A DNA stretch of 11,814 bases from Chitinophagaceae bacterium (GCA_023251195.1 JAHEZG010000092.1:1-11814), one strand, 5' to 3'; numbered from the stretch's first letter, positions 1 through 8,723 are shown. Notes: generated by a model not told the origin, from the sequence alone. A program made the numbers and translations.

Positions 1-1935
1 AAAACACAGAACAAAGAGGTGTATGATTTTCTCGCTTCGGTTTCTGATAAATACGGAATCGGTTTCTGGAAACCCGGCGCCGGAATTATTCACCAGGTGG
101 TATTGGAGAATTATGCTTTCCCCGGTGGACTGATGATTGGAACTGACTCGCACACCGTGAATGCAGGCGGATTGGGAATGATTGCCATTGGCGTTGGTGG
201 TGCTGATGCTTGTGATGTGATGGCTGGTCTTCCGTGGGAATTAAAATTTCCAAAACTGATTGGCGTAAAACTCACAGGCAAACTAAGCGGCTGGACTTCA
301 GCAAAGGATGTGATACTGAAAGTTGCAGGAATTCTTACCGTGAAGGGCGGTACCGGAGCAATCCTTGAATACTTCGGCGATGGTGCTGATAGTTTGAGTT
401 GCACAGGTAAGGGAACCATTTGCAATATGGGAGCGGAGATTGGTGCAACCACATCTGTTTTCTGTTACGATAAAAAGATGAGCGATTATCTGAAAGGAAC
501 TTCGCGTGCTGATGTGGCTGCTTTAGCTGATGGAGTTGCGGCGCACTTGCGCGGCGATGATGAAGTGTATGCTTCGCCTGAAAAATATTTTGATGAAGTA
601 ATTGAAATTAATCTGAGCGAACTGGAGCCACACATCAACGGTCCATTCACTCCCGATTTAGCTTTTCCGATTTCGAAATTTGCGGCGGCGGTGAAAGAAA
701 ATAACTGGCCTGCAAAATTGGAAGTTGGATTAATCGGTAGCTGCACAAATTCTTCTTACGAAGATATTTCCCGCAGTGTATCTATCGCGAAGCAAGCCGT
801 TGATAATGGATTGAAAGCAAAATCTGAATTCACCATTACACCGGGTTCTGAAATGGTGCGATTCACCATTGAACGCGATGGAATGTTAAGTGTGTTCGAC
901 CAAATGGGTGGAATGGTACTCGCAAATGCTTGCGGACCTTGCATCGGTCAGTGGGCGCGTCATCGAAAAGGTGGTGAGGCAAAAAATTCCATCATCACTT
1001 CATACAACAGAAACTTTGCAAAACGAAATGATGGCGATCCGAACACACACGCATTTGTTGCCTCACCTGAAATTGTAACCGCGCTTGCCATTGCGGGTGA
1101 TTTAACTTTTAATCCGCTTACTGATTTTATTACAAATGATAATGGAGAGAAAATAAAATTCGCCGAGCCACAGGGAATGGAATTACCTGCAAAAGGTTTT
1201 GCTGTTGATGATGCCGGTTATCAGGAACCTGCTGCTGATGGTAGTGGTGTAACAGTTGCAGTTTCTCCTACATCTGACAGATTGCAATTGCTCGCTCCGT
1301 TTTCTGCATGGGAAGGAACTGACATATACAATCTCAAATTGTTAATCAAGGCAAAAGGCAAGTGCACCACCGACCACATTTCAATGGCGGGACCTTGGTT
1401 AAAATATCGCGGTCACTTAGATAATATTTCGAACAACATGCTGATTGGTGCTGTGAATTTCTTCAACGAAAAAACCAACACCGTAAAAAATCAATTGGAT
1501 AATTCTTACAACGAAGTTCCGAAAGTGCAGCGCGCATATAAAGCAGCAGGCATTGGAAGCATTGTAGTTGGTGATGAAAATTATGGCGAAGGAAGTTCAC
1601 GCGAACACGCGGCAATGGAGCCGCGCTTCCTCGGTGTTCGTGCGGTATTAGTAAAATCATTCGCGCGTATTCACGAAACCAATTTGAAGAAGCAGGGAAT
1701 GTTGGCGCTCACTTTTGCAAATCCTGCTGACTACAATAAAATTCAGGAAGACGATAACATCAGCATTCTTGGTCTTACCACTTTCACTCCAGGTGTTCAA
1801 CTCACTGTTGCATTGAATCACACCGATGGAACAACAGAAGAAATAATAGTGAACCACACTTACAACGAACAACAGATTGAGTGGTTCAAAGCAGGTGGGG
1901 CGCTGAATATTATTCGGATGGCGCAGGCTAGTTAG
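1..1935 (+). CDS. acn: Aconitate hydratase (aconitase), 5'-truncated by window edge
   Basis: This enzyme interconverts citrate and isocitrate in the TCA cycle in the cytoplasm, using a [4Fe-4S] cluster. The reading frame is open from base 1, so the gene begins outside the window. 644 residues are present and the family is about 750 long, so roughly 110 N-terminal residues are missing; the GTG at 19 is an internal Val codon, not a start. Visible family motifs are the DSHT active-site box (codons from 145), the first cluster cysteine in GSCTNSS (codon 742), the CGPC pair (codons 931 and 940) and the swivel-domain GEGSSREHAA with the catalytic serine region (1588-1617). All three cluster cysteines are present. 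The sequence resembles the mitochondrial-type aconitase of Bacteroidota rather than AcnB, whose domains are permuted. It is followed by a strong hairpin and a convergent gene. Function is near certain; the subgroup is inferred. Confidence 0.97.
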   Translation, partial: KTQNKEVYDFLASVSDKYGIGFWKPGAGIIHQVVLENYAFPGGLMIGTDSHTVNAGGLGMIAIGVGGADACDVMAGLPWELKFPKLIGVKLTGKLSGWTSAKDVILKVAGILTVKGGTGAILEYFGDGADSLSCTGKGTICNMGAEIGATTSVFCYDKKMSDYLKGTSRADVAALADGVAAHLRGDDEVYASPEKYFDEVIEINLSELEPHINGPFTPDLAFPISKFAAAVKENNWPAKLEVGLIGSCTNSSYEDISRSVSIAKQAVDNGLKAKSEFTITPGSEMVRFTIERDGMLSVFDQMGGMVLANACGPCIGQWARHRKGGEAKNSIITSYNRNFAKRNDGDPNTHAFVASPEIVTALAIAGDLTFNPLTDFITNDNGEKIKFAEPQGMELPAKGFAVDDAGYQEPAADGSGVTVAVSPTSDRLQLLAPFSAWEGTDIYNLKLLIKAKGKCTTDHISMAGPWLKYRGHLDNISNNMLIGAVNFFNEKTNTVKNQLDNSYNEVPKVQRAYKAAGIGSIVVGDENYGEGSSREHAAMEPRFLGVRAVLVKSFARIHETNLKKQGMLALTFANPADYNKIQEDDNISILGLTTFTPGVQLTVALNHTDGTTEEIIVNHTYNEQQIEWFKAGGALNIIRMAQAS

Positions 1936-1967
1936 TGAATAGCGAAAATAAATTCGCTACAAATTAA

Positions 1968-2011
1968 AAATACAAATGCCCTTCAGAATTTTCCGAAGGG
2001 CATTTGTATTT
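1968..2011. terminator. Bidirectional terminator hairpin between convergent genes
   Basis: A perfect 17-bp inverted repeat (1968-1984 and 1995-2011) encloses a 10-base loop (1985-1994). The arms end in GCCCTTC and GAAGGGC next to the loop and in A/T runs at the outside, so each strand reads a GC-containing stem ending in a U-rich stretch. It lies 32 bp after the aconitase stop and 20 bp from the stop of the opposing CotH-like gene, where a shared Rho-independent terminator is expected. The stem is seen directly; the termination role is inferred. Confidence 0.9.
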
Positions 2012-2031
2012 CATCTGTTTCGCAGAAATAA

Positions 2032-4149
2032 TTATTCCACCACCACAATTTTCATTGGAGGAATATGCAACACATCATTCAGTTTCAGTAAATAAATTCC
2101 GGGAACGAGATGATCGCTGAGTGTAACAGTATGTGAACCTGAGGTGAGTTGAATTTTGTTGCTCCAAATTTTTCTCCCTGTTACATCAAACAATTCCATT
2201 TGCAGCGCACAGATTTTTTGCATATAAATTTTTAGTGTAACAGTTTGCGAAGCAACAGAAGGATTTGGAAAAACAATTGCAGAATTTCCTGAATTGGAAA
2301 TGTATGGTGAGGATTCAAACCACGCACAACTATCTTTCAGTAATGATTGATCCATCCAGTTCAATCGGGCAGCAAGCCAGTTTTTTAGTGTGTCAACTTC
2401 CTGCTGATAAGTTGCGGGCAGCCAATCATTCGGCCAGGTATATTTTCCAAGAATTGGGTAGCGCTCGTAATGGCGAGCCTGCGCAAGACTCACTAAATAT
2501 TTTATGGAATCAATGACCGAATTAACATGCGCATTGCTGAAAGTATTTGCGCGGAAGTAAGTGTAACGGCATTTTAAATCATTCACATATGTGCTGTCAT
2601 CCAAAAATCGTTTCCACCAGAATGGATTTTGAAATCCATCGCCGAACGGACAAGGGAAATTCCACTCCCAATCATTCCAGAAAGCTCCGTTGTAATAATT
2701 TGCATTTCCATAAGTAAGATTAAAATCCCACAACGGTCCGCAATGCAATTTTCCTCCCTTGCTGTTTCGCTCCTTATATAAATACGAACTCAAACGATAG
2801 CCATCTATGTTGCGTGAAACCTCGTTGCTCAACGAAAAATCAATGAACGAATTCACATCAATATATTTCCGATAACCAATTGCACTATCCATAAAATTAT
2901 TTCCGTGCAATGAATTTTCAAATAGACTTACATAACCCTGAATGTATGCTTTCTGCACAGCAGCCAATTGCAATCCATCGGGATCATCATACTGAAAATA
3001 AGTATGCCCACTTTGTGCTGATGTATCATCACATGCACGATAGTTCGATTCCCATCCGTCGTTATTGGAGCCGGTCCATTTATCTACTTTCAAAATATAT
3101 CCGCCCGACAATGCATCACCCGACAAATCAGTCGGAAGCAGTTTCGCAATATCCACCCGATGGTTGTCCTGTTTTATTTTTTCCATCAGTAAATAAATTC
3201 CTTCGTACTGCTGATTGATAAAAACTTCGCAGTACATAAAGTGCGGTGCATAGTGTCCCATCTCATTGGCAAACTGATAAGTGATTGCATTTCGCATCAA
3301 CGATTTATCGTCATACGGTGCAAGCAAAATCCAATCGTGTTCGGAATGCATTCCTAATAAAGAAAAATTTAAAGCTGAGGAATCAATTGCATTAACTGTA
3401 GTAATACCATAACTCACCTGCGCAAATGATTGCGAACTGCTTCCTCGCTTTTCTATCTGAATATTTCCATTGTAATTATTAAACGAATCATTGGGATGAT
3501 TAAAATTTCCATTTCCGTTCCAGATGATTCCCATTGTTGCATCAATCTTCGGCTCATCCACAATGTTCTGATTATTTGTATTGATATATACAAGCGGAAG
3601 ATTACTGGAGTCAATGGCAATAGGTGCAACAGTTGGTCCGTCAAATTCGAGTTGCCACCAAAGCAAATCACCACTATCTGCAAATGGCCAAGTGTCTTGA
3701 ATAATTAAAGTCCAGTCGCCATTTCCGTTTTGTCCGTTATTAAATTCTCCGAGAAATCCTTCCGGCCAAAAATCACCTGTGAATGGAGCACCATTTTGTT
3801 CAATCAAGGCTGCAGTTGCATCTACAGTAAAAAAAGTGGAATCATATCCATCACCATCGCCGCCATTTCCACCACTGAGTAAAACTGTAGTTCCATCGGG
3901 TGATTTTAAATAGATATCCAGATCGCTGTCCCAGGTGTGGGTGAGTTTTATTCCTACCCGTCTTAAGCCAACTGCATTATTTAAAGTAGATTGATTTAAT
4001 GCACTAACCAATACACTATAAATTCCGGGCGGACCATTATCAGGAATTGCACCAGCAGAACCTGAATAAACCTGTGCCTGCACAATGGGTGAAATCAGGA
4101 TTGGAAACAAAAAAATTATAGTGTATTTGAGTTCAGTTAATTTTCTCAT
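2032..4149 (-). CDS. Secreted CotH-like protein with P domain and type IX sorting tail
   Basis: The predicted protein has 705 residues. I start it at the ATG at 4149 because it is followed at once by a signal peptide (MRKLTELKY, a hydrophobic core, then VQAQ); a longer frame reaches an ATG at 4212 but would bury that signal. Domains in order: residues about 40-172 resemble the proprotein convertase P domain (DSDLDIYLKSPDG, and GDWTLIIQD with a following WW.LEF strand). About 185-600 is a CotH-like kinase fold with IEKRGSSSQSF (232), LLMEKIKQDNHRVDI (320), GGYILKVDK (349) and GPLWDFNLTYGN (471). The last 80 residues form a type A sorting domain beginning at VFPNP (626) and containing LFDVTGRK and PGIYLLKL. 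CotH of Bacillus spores is a protein kinase; for secreted Bacteroidota relatives the substrate is unknown, so kinase activity is not claimed. Export through Sec and then the type IX system to the cell surface or medium is likely. Confidence 0.88.
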   Translation of the reverse strand: MRKLTELKYTIIFLFPILISPIVQAQVYSGSAGAIPDNGPPGIYSVLVSALNQSTLNNAVGLRRVGIKLTHTWDSDLDIYLKSPDGTTVLLSGGNGGDGDGYDSTFFTVDATAALIEQNGAPFTGDFWPEGFLGEFNNGQNGNGDWTLIIQDTWPFADSGDLLWWQLEFDGPTVAPIAIDSSNLPLVYINTNNQNIVDEPKIDATMGIIWNGNGNFNHPNDSFNNYNGNIQIEKRGSSSQSFAQVSYGITTVNAIDSSALNFSLLGMHSEHDWILLAPYDDKSLMRNAITYQFANEMGHYAPHFMYCEVFINQQYEGIYLLMEKIKQDNHRVDIAKLLPTDLSGDALSGGYILKVDKWTGSNNDGWESNYRACDDTSAQSGHTYFQYDDPDGLQLAAVQKAYIQGYVSLFENSLHGNNFMDSAIGYRKYIDVNSFIDFSLSNEVSRNIDGYRLSSYLYKERNSKGGKLHCGPLWDFNLTYGNANYYNGAFWNDWEWNFPCPFGDGFQNPFWWKRFLDDSTYVNDLKCRYTYFRANTFSNAHVNSVIDSIKYLVSLAQARHYERYPILGKYTWPNDWLPATYQQEVDTLKNWLAARLNWMDQSLLKDSCAWFESSPYISNSGNSAIVFPNPSVASQTVTLKIYMQKICALQMELFDVTGRKIWSNKIQLTSGSHTVTLSDHLVPGIYLLKLNDVLHIPPMKIVVVE

Positions 4150-4355
4150 ATGCAACAAATCTAAATGGCCGATTGTAAAAAATGAGTGCAACTGATAAAT
4201 TTCTTTTTGCAATGTATCAAATTACTTTCCTCAATAATCTTTATCATTTATATATCTGAAATTTTAATTTGAAAATAAGAATTGAATAAGCAAAGAATTT
4301 ATATTTTCATCGCGAGAATACTTTTAAAATTAACCTGATTAAAAAATTTTATTTC
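4150..4355. promoter_or_regulatory. Divergent A+T-rich intergenic region with likely promoters for both sides
   Basis: This 206-bp spacer separates the start chosen for the CotH-like gene (-) from the first gene of the three-gene operon (+), so both promoters are expected here. I see only weak matches to the Bacteroidota -7 consensus TAnnTTTG: TAGATTTG on the - strand (4163-4156), a full match but only 6 bases before the ATG and without a well-spaced TTG, and TATATTTT on the + strand (4300-4307) with a TTG 15 bases upstream (4282-4284). Neither is convincing alone. Neither start has a clear Shine-Dalgarno sequence, which is usual in this phylum. Confidence 0.4.
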
Positions 4356-5513
4356 ATGAAAGAACTCATTCAACCTGTTTTAGTAACCAATCCTGAACCC
4401 GGTCACGAACTGAAAGATGTGCTGACATTGCAGGAGTTCATTAATCTGCTGAAAGAAGAAGAAGATTACTGGCCCGGCGAACAACAGAATACCAAGTTGA
4501 TGATTTCGCGCCTGCGGAAAATATTTTACGATCAGTGGGGATGGAATAAAGAATTAATTAAAGGCGCTGCGAATGTTGAGTGTCGCTACGAGGTGACAAT
4601 AGTTGACACACCAACCGAACACTCACGCGCTGTTACACGATACAAAAAGAATACTTACCAGCCAAAACATCGTATGGTAACTTATCGCGATAACGACCGC
4701 GTTTATGGCAACACCCGCGTTGGTCTTTCGCCATTCATTTATAAAAGTGATCATCAGGAAATACGATTGCCAGATGGAACCATGTGCGATGCCGCACACA
4801 TTCTCGCAGGTCTCGATGCTTATAATTATAAAGACATTGTAACACCGTTGCCTTCGTTTTTAAAATTTGCCGCGAAACTTTTTCCGCATGTTGATTCGAA
4901 TGTAGATATTGTAACATGGCTTGGCGACATTGCAAGTTCAGCAGGTGATTTTCTGTTTGAATATCTTCGCACCAATAAGCACCCGCTTTCAGTTGATACA
5001 GAACAACACTACATTGATATTGATGCACCGGGTTCTGATATGCTTGGCGATATTGATCCGTATGTGATTGCAAAATATTACAATGTGGGTTCAACCGATG
5101 GTCAGCGATACACCGATATTTTATTTAATTATTACATCGGCACTCAAATGAATCCACCAATCCGGAATTTTCGCATGTCTATTTTCTGTGAGTCAGTTGG
5201 ATTAACCGGATGGGATGGAAAAAATTTCGCCAATGAAAATGAGTGGCTTGAATATTATCGCAAGCAATTGCGCGACAATACCTGCTTTCAGGTTTTCAGT
5301 TTGGTGGAAGAAAATCTGAAAAGTTTTTTCATGTTGATGCGCATCTGGCTGGGCGGATATAAAAGTGTGCTGAAATTAGAATTGCTTTTAGAAATTTATT
5401 TGAAAGCGCTGAAAGACGGAATTAAAAAAGAAGGAGCAATGCCGCATAAAAATCTGTTGACACAGCAAGCTGACTTTATTAAAACAACGATCCTCGAAAA
5501 AACTGAAGCGTAA
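4356..5513 (+). CDS. Conserved-looking soluble protein of unknown function, first gene of operon
   Basis: The product has 385 residues, with no signal peptide, lipobox or membrane segment, so it is probably cytoplasmic. I do not recognise the family with certainty. The start is the ATG at 4356, the first codon after an A+T-rich leader. Three blocks look like conserved functional motifs because they combine Asp, His and Gly in tight patterns: DGTMCDAAHILAGLDA (residues 140-155), a WLGDIASSAGDF block (188-199) and DMLGDIDPYVIA (228-239). The N-terminal 60 residues are rich in charged residues (LLKEEEDYWPGE), and the C-terminal third (310-385) looks helical. Clustered acidic residues plus His148 could suit a metal-binding or hydrolytic site, but that is speculation. 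The stop is 3 bases from the start of the next gene, so it is probably co-transcribed with the membrane protein and sensor kinase that follow. The gene is real judging by length, context and fully open frame. Confidence 0.85.
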   Translation: MKELIQPVLVTNPEPGHELKDVLTLQEFINLLKEEEDYWPGEQQNTKLMISRLRKIFYDQWGWNKELIKGAANVECRYEVTIVDTPTEHSRAVTRYKKNTYQPKHRMVTYRDNDRVYGNTRVGLSPFIYKSDHQEIRLPDGTMCDAAHILAGLDAYNYKDIVTPLPSFLKFAAKLFPHVDSNVDIVTWLGDIASSAGDFLFEYLRTNKHPLSVDTEQHYIDIDAPGSDMLGDIDPYVIAKYYNVGSTDGQRYTDILFNYYIGTQMNPPIRNFRMSIFCESVGLTGWDGKNFANENEWLEYYRKQLRDNTCFQVFSLVEENLKSFFMLMRIWLGGYKSVLKLELLLEIYLKALKDGIKKEGAMPHKNLLTQQADFIKTTILEKTEA

Positions 5514-5516
5514 ATT

Positions 5517-6695
5517 ATGAGCGACCAGAAAAAAATAGTTTACATACTTGCCAGCATTGCAGGCATACTTTTTCTTCCATACATCGGCGCTTACATTCAT
5601 CTTAATGGCGATTTTCCGGAAGATTATTTTGCATTCCCTGCGCTCACTGCTCCTGATAAAGCCCCATTCAGTTTACTGGTTTTTTGCGGAGTAGGTGTCA
5701 TGTTCGCTGCGAGCATTGTACTTTATTTTTATCCATACATTTTCGGATTTAAGCGTGTAACTCCTGCACCAAAGCAAACTTTTCAGAAAGTGAAATTGCC
5801 GATATGGTTTTGGGTAGGAACAATAGTTTTTGGTACTACTTTGTTTTTATCGTGGATGAAATTCAGCGAGCCGCACTTCATTATTAACTGGGGAGCGCTT
5901 CCATTATTCTGGGGTTTCACATTAATGTTAGATGGTTGGGTTTATATACGCACCGGAGGAAAATCACTGATTTCAAATTCGCCGAGAGAAATTCTCGCCA
6001 TTGGTTTTGCTTCCATTTTTGGGTGGATGATTTTTGAATACCTGAATTTTTTCGTGGATGATAATTGGGTTTATCCGCAGGGCGCTTTAATTGCTGATGA
6101 TGAATTTGTGATTTATGCTTTGCTCGGTTCGGCGGGATTAATGCCAATGGTTTTTGAGTGGTACAGTTTGTTCAACACCTTCCCGAAATTCAGAGATTCT
6201 TTTACACAAGGACCAAAAATTATATTTCCGAACTGGCTGAAAATCGCTTTAGTAGTTGGTTGCTTCGCCGGAATGTTTTCATCAGCTTTTTTTCCGAATA
6301 TACTTTTCGAATGTTTGTGGATAGGTCCGCTCATAATAATTTCCATTGTGTTGAACGAATTAAAAATATGGACTCCGTGGGCTCCTATTGCAAAAGGAAA
6401 CTGGTCGCCGATGTTGTTAGTTGCGCTTGCATTTTTAGTACAGGGATTTTTAACTGAGTTCTGGAATTTTTACAGCGCGCACGACATTATGGGAAATGTA
6501 ACAGCGTGCTACAATCCCGACCACTGGACTTACAGTGTGCCTTATGTAAACTGTCTTCATGTTTTTGAAATGCCGCTGATGGGATTGTTTGGCTATCTAC
6601 CTTTCGGGGTGTATTCAGGTGTTTGGTGGATTTTGTTTGCTTATCTTTTAAATATTCCTACTCAGTTTTCTGAAGCAGGTCATAAAAATGTATAA
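5517..6695 (+). CDS. Polytopic membrane protein of unknown function, second gene of operon
   Basis: The product has 392 residues with about ten hydrophobic segments (near residues 8-28, 51-76, 95-113, 124-144, 158-180, 196-220, 241-262, 266-282, 298-318 and 345-378), so it is an inner membrane protein. It has a short N-terminal tail and no cleavable signal. It is rich in Trp, Phe and Tyr. Notable motifs are FEYLNFF (173) followed by NWVYP, TEFWNFYS (313) followed by HWTYSVPY, and FEMPLMGLFGYLPFG (350-364). The repetition of E-aromatic-x-N-F, then W-x-Y, then a helix carrying FE suggests two related halves (see findings). I recall similar W-x-Y/FEMP-type membrane proteins of unknown function but cannot name the family; a lycopene-cyclase-like or other lipid-modifying fold is only a guess. 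It lies 3 bases after the upstream gene and 3 bases before the sensor kinase gene. Confidence 0.87.
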   Translation: MSDQKKIVYILASIAGILFLPYIGAYIHLNGDFPEDYFAFPALTAPDKAPFSLLVFCGVGVMFAASIVLYFYPYIFGFKRVTPAPKQTFQKVKLPIWFWVGTIVFGTTLFLSWMKFSEPHFIINWGALPLFWGFTLMLDGWVYIRTGGKSLISNSPREILAIGFASIFGWMIFEYLNFFVDDNWVYPQGALIADDEFVIYALLGSAGLMPMVFEWYSLFNTFPKFRDSFTQGPKIIFPNWLKIALVVGCFAGMFSSAFFPNILFECLWIGPLIIISIVLNELKIWTPWAPIAKGNWSPMLLVALAFLVQGFLTEFWNFYSAHDIMGNVTACYNPDHWTYSVPYVNCLHVFEMPLMGLFGYLPFGVYSGVWWILFAYLLNIPTQFSEAGHKNV

Positions 6696-6698
6696 AGT

Positions 6699-8723
6699 AT
6701 GAAGCGGCTATTTTTCACAGCGTGTATTTTATTGTTTTATGTTTTTGCAAATGCACAAGACATTAGCTGGAATGGAATTACAAATACAGAATTCGTCGGT
6801 GACAAAGTTTCTGTTCTGGAAGATTCTGCAAAAAATCTTTCTATAGATCAGGTTGCCGGTGAATCATTCAGCAAAAAATTTATTCCCTCTACAAAAAAAA
6901 TTCTCGACTTCAAATTTTCCCCTTCCGTTTACTGGATAAAATTTTCAGTTGATAATAAATCGTCTGATAAACTTTTACTGGAAGTTGCGCAGGCATTGCT
7001 TCCGTCTGTTGATTTATATTTTAAAGATTCATTGGGAAAATGGCAATCGTACAAAGCCGGATACACAGTTAACCTGAATGAAAAAATAATCCGTCATCAC
7101 TACCAGTTATTTCCGTTGATAGAAAAAAACGGAAGTGAATATTATCTGCGCATTCAGGCAAGCGGATTACCCATTCCGCTTTCGTTGTGGAAACAGGATG
7201 TGTATGAAATAAAAGCAACCAACCAGAAAATCATTTACGGAATTTACATGGGCATCATGCTTTTTGTTATTCTGTATAACCTGTTTTTGTTTTTCTCGCT
7301 TCGTAAATTAGGGTACCTGCATTACAGCTTCTTGGTTTTTCTGTATGCCACCTTCTCCGGAATTTTTGATGGCTATCTATCTTATCTGTTTCCAAGTATG
7401 GATTTACAATACTGGTATATTCTTAATCCGATCATGAATCAGCCGAATGGATTGTTGTTTTGTCTTTTGTTTCTGGATGTAAAAAAATATTTACCGCGTG
7501 CTTATAAAATTTCAATTGGTGTACTCATCTATTTTATTTCGTACATCTTGTGGTATAATTTTCTTCCAAATATTCAAGTGCTTCCAATCAGCCAGTTGCA
7601 TGCTTTGGTTGGAATTTTATTGATGGCAACTTTGGGAATTTTAGTTGGCAAAAAAGGAAATAAACTCGGCTACTATTTTTCGCTCACCTACTTTTTATTT
7701 TTTGCACTTGCATCAATGGAGGTCGTGTACGATCAAAGCGGAAGTCCTTCGTACTTTTTTGAACTGAGTCATGTGTCGTCCGGAATTTTTGTGGAAGTGT
7801 TTTTACTTTCCTATTTATTGTCGCTGCGTTTCAAATGGGAGAAAAAAGAAATTGAAACTGCAAAAGCAGAAGCACAACAAATGGTGATTGAGAAAACCAA
7901 GGAAAACGAAAAAATTGTGCGCGAACAAAATATTGTGCTCGAACAAAAAGTAGAAGAGCGCACGCACGAACTGAAAGCCACACAACAGCAACTGATTCAA
8001 AAAGAAAAGCTCGCTTCATTGGGAGAACTCACCGCGGGCATCGCTCACGAAATAAAAAATCCGCTCAACTTCATTAATAATTTCAGTGAATTGACAATTG
8101 ATCTGATGGATGAATTAACGGCTGCCACCAACGAGGAAGAAAGAAATGAAGTTCGCAACGACATCAGAAACAACCTGAAAATAATTACACAGCACGGCAA
8201 GCGCGCCGATCAGATTGTTGAAAGCATGTTGCTGCACAGCCGCGAATCATCGGGCGAAATGCAACTGACAGATATTAATTTAATCTGCGACGAATCCATT
8301 GATCTGGCTGCGCAAAGTATTAAAGCAAAAACGCTCGGATTTGTTTGCGAAATTGAAAAATCATTTGCGCCCGATTTACCAAGGATTAAAATGGTGCATG
8401 AAGATATTTCACGCGTGTTACTCAATATCATCAGCAATGCGCTTTACATTTTAAAAGAGAAAAAAGAAAAAGGTAAGGTAACGATTACTACTTCCATGAA
8501 AAACAATTTCGTGACTGTTACAGTTACCGATAACGGCCATGGAATTCCGGATAACATTAAGGATAAAATTTTTCAACCCTTCTTCACCACCAAGCCAACG
8601 GGTGAAGGCACCGGTTTGGGTTTAAGTATTTCATACGACATTGTAAAGGCGCATGGCGGAGATATTAAAGTCATCAGCAAGGTTGGCGAAGGAACATCAT
8701 TTACAATTTCGCTTCCGCTCTGA
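6699..8723 (+). CDS. 7TMR-DISM sensor histidine kinase
   Basis: The product has 674 residues and is an inner-membrane two-component sensor that autophosphorylates on His. Signal peptide: residues 1-19 (MKRLFFTACI, cut after ANA). Residues about 30-170 match the extracytoplasmic DISMED2 sensor domain (SVYWIKFSVDN, VDLYFKD, YYLRIQASG). Seven membrane segments follow between about 176 and 377, then a long coiled coil (378-440). The HisKA domain carries the phospho-acceptor His450 in AGIAHEIKNPLNF, with Glu451 and Asn454 placed as in phosphatase-competent kinases. The ATPase domain has the N box (Asn580 in NIISNAL), G1 (DNGHGIP, 611), F box (FQPFFTT, 625) and G2 (GEGTGLGLS, 635). All catalytic boxes are intact and there is no receiver domain, so it is not a hybrid kinase. 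DISMED2 is thought to bind carbohydrate-like ligands; the actual ligand is unknown. No partner response regulator is in the window. The gene ends inside the 3' end of the convergent tag gene. Confidence 0.95.
   Translation: MKRLFFTACILLFYVFANAQDISWNGITNTEFVGDKVSVLEDSAKNLSIDQVAGESFSKKFIPSTKKILDFKFSPSVYWIKFSVDNKSSDKLLLEVAQALLPSVDLYFKDSLGKWQSYKAGYTVNLNEKIIRHHYQLFPLIEKNGSEYYLRIQASGLPIPLSLWKQDVYEIKATNQKIIYGIYMGIMLFVILYNLFLFFSLRKLGYLHYSFLVFLYATFSGIFDGYLSYLFPSMDLQYWYILNPIMNQPNGLLFCLLFLDVKKYLPRAYKISIGVLIYFISYILWYNFLPNIQVLPISQLHALVGILLMATLGILVGKKGNKLGYYFSLTYFLFFALASMEVVYDQSGSPSYFFELSHVSSGIFVEVFLLSYLLSLRFKWEKKEIETAKAEAQQMVIEKTKENEKIVREQNIVLEQKVEERTHELKATQQQLIQKEKLASLGELTAGIAHEIKNPLNFINNFSELTIDLMDELTAATNEEERNEVRNDIRNNLKIITQHGKRADQIVESMLLHSRESSGEMQLTDINLICDESIDLAAQSIKAKTLGFVCEIEKSFAPDLPRIKMVHEDISRVLLNIISNALYILKEKKEKGKVTITTSMKNNFVTVTVTDNGHGIPDNIKDKIFQPFFTTKPTGEGTGLGLSISYDIVKAHGGDIKVISKVGEGTSFTISLPL

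Noticed and set aside
111..452. Open frame on the - strand within the aconitase gene
   Set aside because: It is antisense to a strongly conserved enzyme, has a Pro/Ser-rich low-information translation and no recognisable motif; it is a shadow of the + frame.
4150..4212. N-terminal extension of the CotH-like protein to an upstream ATG
   Set aside because: The extension would add 21 residues before a clear signal peptide and make it internal; the ATG at 4149 gives a normal secreted protein.
7815..8019. Two overlapping - strand open frames under the kinase coiled coil
   Set aside because: Their Phe/Leu-rich translations are what antisense of Lys/Glu/Gln-rich coiled-coil codons gives; they do not resemble a membrane protein family.
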